From Streptantibioticus silvisoli (GTDB taxonomy: Bacteria > Actinomycetota > Actinomycetes > Streptomycetales > Streptomycetaceae): 64,000 nt of DNA. Both the position numbers and the translations under genes were made by a program. The notes beneath the pieces are model-generated. The model did not search any database, had not been told where the DNA came from, and saw only the letters and a list, made by a program, of their open reading frames with translations. The DNA lies in NCBI RefSeq assembly GCF_027947535.2, contig NZ_JAAGKO020000022.1:61723-125722 (forward strand), given 5' to 3'. This document shows, in pieces, positions 58,260 through 64,000 of the stretch (position 1 is its first letter; every line of letters begins with the position of its first letter).

Positions 58260-59471
58260 GTGTTTCAGACTGTTCTGAGTCCGCTCTATACCGCTGTTTC
58301 GTGGATCATCGTCCAGTTCCACGCGGCCTACAGCCAGGTCTTCGCGCCGAACAGCGGATGGGCGTGGGGCCTGTCCATCGTGTCGCTGGTGGTCCTGATC
58401 CGGATCTGCCTGATCCCGCTGTTCGTCAAGCAGATCAAGGCCACCCGCAACATGCAGGTGCTCCAGCCGAAGATGAAGGCGATCCAGGAGCGCTACAAGA
58501 ACGACCGGCAGCGCCAGTCCGAAGAGATGATGAAGCTGTACAAGGAGACGGGAACCAACCCGCTCTCCAGCTGCCTTCCCATCCTCGTGCAGTCGCCGTT
58601 CTTCATGGCCCTCTTCGGCGTGCTGCACAGCATCGCCGACGGCAAGCCGGTCGGCGTCATCCACAACAACCTGCTGAACAGCGCCCGTGACGCGCACATC
58701 TTCGGTGCCCCGCTCTCCGCGAAGTTCCTGGACAGCGCGACCAAGATCACCGGGCTGCACGCCTCGGTCACCGACGTGCGCATCGTCACCATCCTGATGA
58801 TCATCATGATGTCGGCGTCGCAGTTCTACACCCAGCGCCAGCTGATGACGAAGAACGTCGACATGACGGTGAAGACCCCGTTCATGCAGCAGCAGAAGAT
58901 GCTGATGTACGTCTTCCCCATCATGTTCGCCGTCTTCGGTATCAACTTCCCCGTCGGCGTCCTGGTCTACTGGCTGACCACCAACGTGTGGACCATGGGC
59001 CAGCAGCTCGTCGTCATCCGGCGCAACCCCACCCCCGGCAGCGTCGCCTTCCAGCAGCGTGAGGCCCGCCTGAAGGCCAAGGGCGTACTGACCGCGGAGC
59101 CGGTGAAGACCGCGGCGGCACGCACCACCGAGGACGGCCAGCCGGTCCGCCGCCAGCAGCCGAAGCGCCAGACCAAGTCGCAGCGCCAGCAGAGCGGCGC
59201 GGTCCAGCCGCAGGGCAAGGACGGCCAGCCGGAGACCTCCCCGGTCGCCGGCACGCCGGACAACGACGCCGACCCCGCCGCCGGCACCGGCGGCTCCGGC
59301 GCGGCGCCCGCCGCCGGCTCCGCTTCCGACGACTCCGGCAAGGACGCCAAGGACGCCAAGACCACGGGCGGCTCCGGCGGCTCGGCGGGCAACCGCCCGG
59401 CCCGCCAGCAGCCCAAGGCCGGGCCGCAGCGCAAGGGCCAGCCGCGGTCCAAGCACCCCTCGAAGAAGTAA
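58260..59471 (+). CDS. yidC: Membrane protein insertase YidC/Oxa1-type, 403 aa
   Basis: It inserts and folds membrane proteins alone or with SecYEG. Typical segments: [84 protein letters not shown] with the conserved Arg in the hydrophilic groove, [17 protein letters not shown], and [40 protein letters not shown]. There are five membrane helices and a long basic/Gln-rich tail (about 265-403) that probably contacts the ribosome. There is no periplasmic P1 domain, as in Gram-positive homologues. GTG at 58260 has AAGGAG. Confidence 0.97.
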   Translation: MFQTVLSPLYTAVSWIIVQFHAAYSQVFAPNSGWAWGLSIVSLVVLIRICLIPLFVKQIKATRNMQVLQPKMKAIQERYKNDRQRQSEEMMKLYKETGTNPLSSCLPILVQSPFFMALFGVLHSIADGKPVGVIHNNLLNSARDAHIFGAPLSAKFLDSATKITGLHASVTDVRIVTILMIIMMSASQFYTQRQLMTKNVDMTVKTPFMQQQKMLMYVFPIMFAVFGINFPVGVLVYWLTTNVWTMGQQLVVIRRNPTPGSVAFQQREARLKAKGVLTAEPVKTAAARTTEDGQPVRRQQPKRQTKSQRQQSGAVQPQGKDGQPETSPVAGTPDNDADPAAGTGGSGAAPAAGSASDDSGKDAKDAKTTGGSGGSAGNRPARQQPKAGPQRKGQPRSKHPSKK

Positions 59472-59536
59472 CGCGTCGCCCGCCCACCGCAAAGCAGCGC
59501 GTCGCGACCGCGTCGCCACTGGATAGGAGTCCATCC

Positions 59537-60043
59537 GTGACGGAAGGCAACACCACCGTCGTCGAGGGCGAGGACGCCCTGACCCGCCTCGAGCAGGAAG
59601 GCGAGATCGCCGCCGACTACCTCGAGGGGCTGCTGGACATCGCCGACCTCGACGGCGACATCGACATGGACGTCGAGGGCGACCGCGCCGCCGTCTCCAT
59701 CGTCGGCGAGACCGAGCGCGACCTGGACAAGCTGGTCGGCCGGGAGGGCGAGGTACTGGAGGCGCTCCAGGAGCTGACCCGGCTCGCGGTGCACCGGGAG
59801 ACCGGCGACCGCACCCGCCTGATGCTGGACATCGGCGGCTTCCGGGCCCGCAAGCGCGAGGAACTGGCGGAGCTGGGCACCAAGGCCGCCGAGGACGTCC
59901 GCTCCACCGGTGAGCCGGTCAAGCTGCGGCCGATGACCCCCTTCGAGCGCAAGGTCGTGCACGACGCGGTCGCCGCCGCCGGACTGCGCAGCGAGTCCGA
60001 GGGCGAAGAGCCGCAGCGCCGGGTGGTCGTCCTTCCGGCGTGA
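59537..60043 (+). CDS. jag: Jag/KhpB-family KH-R3H RNA-binding protein, 168 aa
   Basis: A KH-like domain (about 25-95: [65 protein letters not shown]) with the loop GREGEVL is followed by an R3H domain (about 100-150) with the FRARKREEL and [13 protein letters not shown] segments. Such proteins bind RNA and affect cell-wall elongation and small-RNA control in other Gram-positive bacteria. Here it is co-located with yidC as usual. The N-terminal Jag domain is absent, as in other actinobacteria. GTG at 59537 has ATAGGAG upstream. A hairpin ends the unit. Confidence 0.94.
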   Translation: MTEGNTTVVEGEDALTRLEQEGEIAADYLEGLLDIADLDGDIDMDVEGDRAAVSIVGETERDLDKLVGREGEVLEALQELTRLAVHRETGDRTRLMLDIGGFRARKREELAELGTKAAEDVRSTGEPVKLRPMTPFERKVVHDAVAAAGLRSESEGEEPQRRVVVLPA

Positions 60044-60101
60044 CCCCCCGCACGGCGGCCGGCCCCAGGTGGGCGCCGGCCGGTCCGTGACATCAACCGC
60101 C

Positions 60102-60158
60102 GACGGCCCCGCCTGGGGGTCCGGGATGCTTCCCGGACCTGTTCCGGGCGGGGCCGTC
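60102..60158 (+). terminator. Branched hairpin between jag and rsmG
   Basis: An outer 12-bp stem (60102-60113 with 60147-60158) encloses an inner hairpin, TCCGGG with CCCGGA. It lies 59 bases after jag, before the rsmG leader. It may end or attenuate the rpmH-jag transcript. Confidence 0.65.
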
Positions 60159-60263
60159 AGTTGTCAGCCCGGTGGTCGCGAGACCACACCCCGGGCCGCA
60201 TCGATCCGTGATCGGTCCGGTACGCACCCGCCGTCATCGACGGTTCACCGAAGGGATGGTTCC

Positions 60264-60998
60264 GTGTCGGAGGCAGCAGCTGAGCTCCCCCCTGTACCGG
60301 AGCAGGCACGCGAGGTCTTCGGCGACCGGTTCGCCGACGCCGTGCGGTACGCCGAACTGCTCGCCGACGCCGGGGTCGGCCGGGGGCTGATCGGCCCTCG
60401 CGAGGTGCCCCGGCTGTGGGAGCGCCACCTGCTCAACTGCGCCGTGCTGTCCGACGTCGTCCCCGAGGGCATCGCGGTGTGCGACGTCGGCTCCGGCGCC
60501 GGCCTGCCCGGCATCCCGCTGGCGCTCGCCCGCGGTGACCTGCACATCACCCTGCTGGAGCCGCTGCTGCGCCGCACGATCTTCCTGGAGGAGATCGTCG
60601 ACGTCCTCGGCCTGGACAACGTCACGGTGGTCCGCGGCCGCGCCGAGGAGATGATCGGCTACCTGCCGCCGGTCGAGGTCGTCACCGCCCGCGCGGTCGC
60701 CCCGCTCGACCGGCTGGCCGGCTGGGGGCTGCCCCTGCTGCGTCCGCACGGCGAGATGCTGGCGCTCAAGGGCGACACCGCCGAGGAGGAGCTGAAGGCG
60801 GCGCGTGCCGCCCTCGGCCGGCTCGGTGCGGTGGACTCCTGCGTCGTGCAGGCCGGCGTCGGCCTGGTCGACCCGCCGTCCACCGTGGTCCGCGTCCGGG
60901 TCGGGGAGAGCCCCGGCGGGGTCCGCGCGGCGGCCCGCCGGGCCCGTGCGGCACGGGCGAACCGCCCGGTGCGCGGGGCGACGCGGCGCCACCGCTGA
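60264..60998 (+). CDS. rsmG: 16S rRNA (guanine-N7)-methyltransferase RsmG, 244 aa
   Basis: RsmG (GidB) methylates G527 of 16S rRNA with S-adenosylmethionine. Loss gives low-level streptomycin resistance. The Rossmann motif [16 protein letters not shown] (about 73-88), [16 protein letters not shown], and [12 protein letters not shown] are all typical. The N-terminal [12 protein letters not shown] is the family hallmark. The last 30 residues are an Arg/Ala-rich tail ([15 protein letters not shown]) beyond the catalytic core. GTG at 60264 has AAGGGA 8-13 bases upstream. It is followed by a repeat-rich spacer before parA. Confidence 0.96.
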   Translation: MSEAAAELPPVPEQAREVFGDRFADAVRYAELLADAGVGRGLIGPREVPRLWERHLLNCAVLSDVVPEGIAVCDVGSGAGLPGIPLALARGDLHITLLEPLLRRTIFLEEIVDVLGLDNVTVVRGRAEEMIGYLPPVEVVTARAVAPLDRLAGWGLPLLRPHGEMLALKGDTAEEELKAARAALGRLGAVDSCVVQAGVGLVDPPSTVVRVRVGESPGGVRAAARRARAARANRPVRGATRRHR

Positions 60999-61030
60999 TC
61001 CACGGGGCGGGGTGCCCTGGCGGGGGCGTG

Positions 61031-61200
61031 GTGGCTGGTGAGGCTGCTGGTGGCGGTGATCCGGGGCCGGGACGGTCGAGGAAGCCGGAGAGGTTGTCGG
61101 TGATCCGGGGCCGGGCCCGAGGTGGTCGGGGATGCCGCCGGTGCCGGCGATCCGCGGCCTGGGCGGCCGGGGTGGCTGGTGAGGCTGCTGGTGGCGGTGA
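61031..61200. repeat. Minisatellite-like repeats between rsmG and parA
   Basis: A 29-base word is identical at 61031-61059 and 61172-61200. CGGTGATCCGGGGCCGGG is identical at 61054-61071 and 61098-61115, with further decayed copies to about 61265. The spacer 60999-61484 contains no supported gene. The AT-richer part at 61418-61450 is the likely parA promoter zone. Confidence 0.75.
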
Positions 61201-61484
61201 ACCGTGGGCCGGGTCGCCGCGCCGGCCGGGGAAGCCGCCTGCATCGGTGATCCGGCGGCTGGGTGCCGACGTGGCGGGGGCCGAAGCGGGCGGTGCGGCG
61301 CGTTGATCGGGACGGTCGCGGGAGTGCGCACGTGGCGCTTGCCGGGGCGCTGCCGGCCGTCGCGATGCCGAGCCGGGCGCGGCGGCGGGCGGGTGAGGGC
61401 GGGGGGCGTGCGCTCCGCCAATCCAATGGCCATAACCACATAAACGGAGTGTCGATCACGAAGCGGACGTTTCGCTGTGCATCG

Positions 61485-61500
61485 TGTTTCACGTGAAACG
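61485..61500. other. parS: parS site upstream of parA
   Basis: GTTTCACGTGAAAC is exact at 61486-61499. The outer base is G instead of A on the right side, so 15 of 16 positions match the consensus. It lies 140 bases before the assumed parA start, where ParB could affect parAB transcription. Confidence 0.95.
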
Positions 61501-61582
61501 TCGCTCCCTGCTGCCAGGAATCCTCAGTCGCGGCCGTGCCGCCGCTGAAGGTCGACCCCGCCGGCCACTCTCCGGCGGCGGT

Positions 61583-61603
61583 TCATCCACAGATTCATCC
61601 ACA
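61583..61603 (+). promoter_or_regulatory. Two DnaA-box-like repeats in the parA leader
   Basis: TCATCCACA occurs at 61583-61591 and 61595-61603 with a 12-base period. Each has one mismatch to TTATCCACA. The same variant occurs in oriC at 54570-54578 on the other strand. They lie 37-57 bases before the parA ATG. Confidence 0.5.
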
Positions 61604-61639
61604 GGCCCGCGGGCCTCACTGGTTCACAACCCCCGAAGC

Positions 61640-62743
61640 ATGGCAGGCTCTTCGCATCACGAGCCTGAAGCCGAGGAGAGTGAACCCTTGCGGTCCGACG
61701 CCCATGCCGCGGGACCGATGACCGACCCGGTCCCCGGTCCCCGTAGCGAAGCGACAGGGGAGGATGTTTCACGTGAAACACTGCCTCCCATGGACGACAC
61801 CCCGATCGGTCGGGCCGCCCAACTGGCGGTGCAGGCATACGGCCGGGCCGGCGAGGGACTCCCCCGGCCCGACGAAACCCGCGTGATGGTGGTCGCCAAC
61901 CAGAAGGGCGGCGTTGGGAAGACCACCACGACGGTCAACCTCGCCGCCTCGCTGGCGCTGCACGGCGCTCGCGTACTGGTGGTGGACCTCGACCCGCAGG
62001 GCAACGCCTCCACCGCCCTGGGCATCGATCATCACGCCGAAGTGCCCTCGATCTACGACGTCCTGGTCGAGGGGCGTCAACTCTCCGAGGTCGTACAGCC
62101 GGTCGCGGACGTCGAGGGCCTGTTCTGCGCCCCGGCGACCATCGACCTGGCCGGCGCCGAGATCGAGCTCGTCTCCCTGGTCGCCCGGGAGAGCCGGCTC
62201 AAGCGGGCCATCGAGGCCTACCAGCAGCCGCTGGACTACATCCTCATCGACTGCCCGCCCTCCCTGGGCCTGTTGACCGTCAACGCCATGGTGGCCGGCG
62301 CCGAGGTGCTCATCCCCATCCAGTGCGAGTACTACGCGCTGGAGGGCCTCGGGCAGCTGCTGCGCAACGTCGACCTGGTGCGCGGTCACCTCAACCCGAA
62401 ACTGCACGTGTCCACCATCCTGCTGACGATGTACGACGGCCGCACCCGGCTGGCCTCCCAGGTCGCCGAAGAGGTTCGCAGCCACTTCGGCGAGGAGGTG
62501 CTGCGGACCAGCATCCCGCGGTCGGTGCGCATCTCCGAGGCGCCCAGCTACGGACAGACCGTCCTGACCTACGACCCGGGCTCCAGCGGTGCGCTCTCCT
62601 ACCTGGAGGCGGCCCGGGAGATGGCGCTGCGCGGCGCCCCCACCCCCAACGGCGTCGCCGTCCTCTACGACGGCCACCCGGCGCACATCGCTCGCCAGAA
62701 CAATGAGTACGGCCAGCACAGCATGTCGGAGGGTATCCAGTGA
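61640..62743 (+). CDS. parA: Chromosome partitioning ATPase ParA, 367 aa
   Basis: ParA is a Walker-type ATPase that moves or anchors ParB-parS complexes; in Streptomyces it acts at hyphal tips and in sporulating hyphae. The deviant Walker [11 protein letters not shown] is at about 88-97, with [10 protein letters not shown] and [15 protein letters not shown] following. The N-terminal 80 residues are a variable extension that contains VSRET encoded by a parS site. The start is uncertain: ATG at 61640 is taken. A TTG at 61688 has a much better GAGGAGAG site and would give 351 residues. The stop overlaps the parB GTG by four bases. Confidence 0.95.
   Translation: MAGSSHHEPEAEESEPLRSDAHAAGPMTDPVPGPRSEATGEDVSRETLPPMDDTPIGRAAQLAVQAYGRAGEGLPRPDETRVMVVANQKGGVGKTTTTVNLAASLALHGARVLVVDLDPQGNASTALGIDHHAEVPSIYDVLVEGRQLSEVVQPVADVEGLFCAPATIDLAGAEIELVSLVARESRLKRAIEAYQQPLDYILIDCPPSLGLLTVNAMVAGAEVLIPIQCEYYALEGLGQLLRNVDLVRGHLNPKLHVSTILLTMYDGRTRLASQVAEEVRSHFGEEVLRTSIPRSVRISEAPSYGQTVLTYDPGSSGALSYLEAAREMALRGAPTPNGVAVLYDGHPAHIARQNNEYGQHSMSEGIQ
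61765..61780. other. parS: parS site inside parA
   Basis: TGTTTCACGTGAAACA is exact. It is read as VSRET in the N-terminal extension of ParA (residues 43-47), the same frame as the four sites in the regulator gene. Confidence 0.97.
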
Positions 62744-63861
62744 GCGAGCGACGCAGGGGTCTGGGACGAGGTCTCGGTGCGCTGATCCCCCCGGCGCCGT
62801 CGAGTGCCGACAACGCGGTGCCGAAGGCCGGGGTTCCCGGGATCTCGCCCTCCGCGATGCCGGTGCTGATGTCCGAGCGCGGGATCGCGGCGGCCAAGGT
62901 CGCCGGCCTTGCCGACCCCGAGCCGCCGGTCGTGGACATCCCGCCGTCCCGCGAGCACGACTCGATGGAGCCGGCTGAGGCACCGGCGGCGGACGCCGGG
63001 GCGTACTTCGCCGAGCTGCCGATCGACGAGATCATCCCCAACCCGCGCCAGCCGCGTGAGGTCTTCGACGAGGACGCGCTCGCCGAACTGGTCACCTCCG
63101 TCCGGGAGGTGGGACTTCTCCAGCCGGTCGTGGTCCGGCAGACCGGTCCGGCGGTCTACGAACTCATCATGGGTGAGCGCCGCTGGCGGGCCTGCCGTGA
63201 GGCGGGGCTGGAACGCATCCCGGCGATCGTCCGCGCGACGGACGACGAGAAGCTGCTGCTGGACGCCCTGCTGGAGAACCTGCACCGCGCCCAGCTGAAC
63301 CCGCTGGAGGAGGCCGCCGCCTACGACCAGTTGCTCCAGGACTTCAGCTGCACCCACGAGCAGCTGGCCGACCGCATCGGCCGGTCGCGCTCCCAGGTCT
63401 CCAACACCCTGCGGCTGCTGAAGCTGTCGGCGCCGGTGCAACGCCGGGTAGCCGCCGGGGTGCTGTCGGCCGGTCACGCCCGCGCGCTGCTGTCGCTGGA
63501 CGAGGTCGAGGAGCAGGACCGGCTGGCCCAGCGCATCGTGGCCGAGGGGCTGTCGGTGCGCTCGGTCGAGGAGATCGTGACGCTGATGGCGTCCGAGCCG
63601 GGTGCGGCCAAGAAGCCGAAGGGGCCGCGGGCCGGCAAGCTGGTCTCCCCGGCGCTGTCCGACCTGGCGTCGCGGCTGTCCGACCGCTTCGACACCCGGG
63701 TGAAGGTGGACCTGGGGCAGCGCAAGGGCAAGATCGTGGTGGAGTTCGCCTCCATGGAGGACCTGGAGCGCATCGTCGGCACGATCGCGCCGGGCGAGGG
63801 CCGGGTGCTGGAGCGCCCGCTGGACGAGGTGGAGCCGGAGGACGGCGACGACACCGAGTGA
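62740..63861 (+). CDS. parB: Chromosome partitioning protein ParB (CTPase clamp), 373 aa
   Basis: ParB binds parS, loads as a CTP-dependent clamp and spreads to form the segregation complex. The N-terminal peptide [15 protein letters not shown] contacts ParA. The CTP-binding domain starts [15 protein letters not shown] and has MGERRWRA and [17 protein letters not shown]. The DNA-binding helix-turn-helix is [26 protein letters not shown], and the C-terminal dimer domain ends the protein. GTG at 62740 shares GTGA with parA. The remaining 139 bases of the window hold no gene. Confidence 0.97.
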   Translation: MSERRRGLGRGLGALIPPAPSSADNAVPKAGVPGISPSAMPVLMSERGIAAAKVAGLADPEPPVVDIPPSREHDSMEPAEAPAADAGAYFAELPIDEIIPNPRQPREVFDEDALAELVTSVREVGLLQPVVVRQTGPAVYELIMGERRWRACREAGLERIPAIVRATDDEKLLLDALLENLHRAQLNPLEEAAAYDQLLQDFSCTHEQLADRIGRSRSQVSNTLRLLKLSAPVQRRVAAGVLSAGHARALLSLDEVEEQDRLAQRIVAEGLSVRSVEEIVTLMASEPGAAKKPKGPRAGKLVSPALSDLASRLSDRFDTRVKVDLGQRKGKIVVEFASMEDLERIVGTIAPGEGRVLERPLDEVEPEDGDDTE

Positions 63862-64000
63862 GCTGAACCGCGGCGCCGCACGGCGTCGTACCCGGCGGTC
63901 GCCCACCGCGGACCGGGGCCCGTCTGCGGGGCGGGTAGCTGTGCTGGGCCAGAACGGTGCCGGCGGCGGCCGAGGTGGACCCCGCGGGCGGGCCGGGGGC

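Overview
The window is very GC-rich, with GTG as a frequent start codon and many 4-base GTGA stop/start overlaps. It carries the conserved actinobacterial replication-origin neighbourhood in the order known from Streptomyces: fhaA-fhaB-pstP-rodA-pbpA-pknB, sortases, crgA, gyrA-gyrB-dciA-recF-gnd-dnaN, oriC, dnaA, rpmH-rnpA-yidD-yidC-jag-rsmG-parA-parB. Class E sortases, a SpoIIE-type phosphatase, a BTAD/NB-ARC regulator and parS sites of the GTTTCACGTGAAAC type all point to the Streptomycetaceae. The genus cannot be fixed from sequence alone. No phage, insertion sequence, CRISPR array or rRNA operon is visible.

Left part (1-17.4 kb), mostly accessory: a VOC protein cut by the window edge; an alpha/beta hydrolase; a translationally coupled DUF5819-HTTM-SpoU methyltransferase unit; a paaABCDE phenylacetyl-CoA epoxidase operon behind a palindrome that fits a PaaR operator; a rhodanese; a J-domain protein; a multidomain PAS/GAF/PP2C/HATPase protein whose gene has a TTA codon; a MarR regulator; an HxlR regulator divergent from an azoreductase; TerD; and tRNA-Leu(CAG).

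Middle part (17.9-34 kb), growth and division: FHA proteins, PP2C phosphatase, RodA/FtsW and PbpA, then the PASTA kinase PknB. Convergent to these are two class E sortases, PabA/TrpG and a 57-residue membrane peptide. crgA, a rhomboid protease, a cyclophilin and a DUF5324 protein follow. A cluster of perfect DnaA boxes lies about 23 kb from oriC, between crgA and the rhomboid gene.

Next (34-44 kb): an MFS exporter behind a large BTAD/NB-ARC regulator whose interdomain linker is encoded across four parS sites within 136 bp, tRNA-Ala(TGC), an HTH protein with a Ser/Thr kinase facing a secreted protein, a DLW-39 peptide and tRNA-Ile(GAT).

Right part (44-64 kb): the replication and segregation core. 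Genes on the left of oriC read leftward and those on the right of dnaA read rightward. dnaA has a candidate promoter with a perfect DnaA box beside its -35. parA has one parS site upstream, one inside the gene, and two DnaA-box-like repeats just before the start. DnaA boxes at oriC, dnaA, the paa promoter, the parA leader and the 31.2 kb cluster, together with six parS sites, suggest that initiation control and ParB loading are spread over the whole window.
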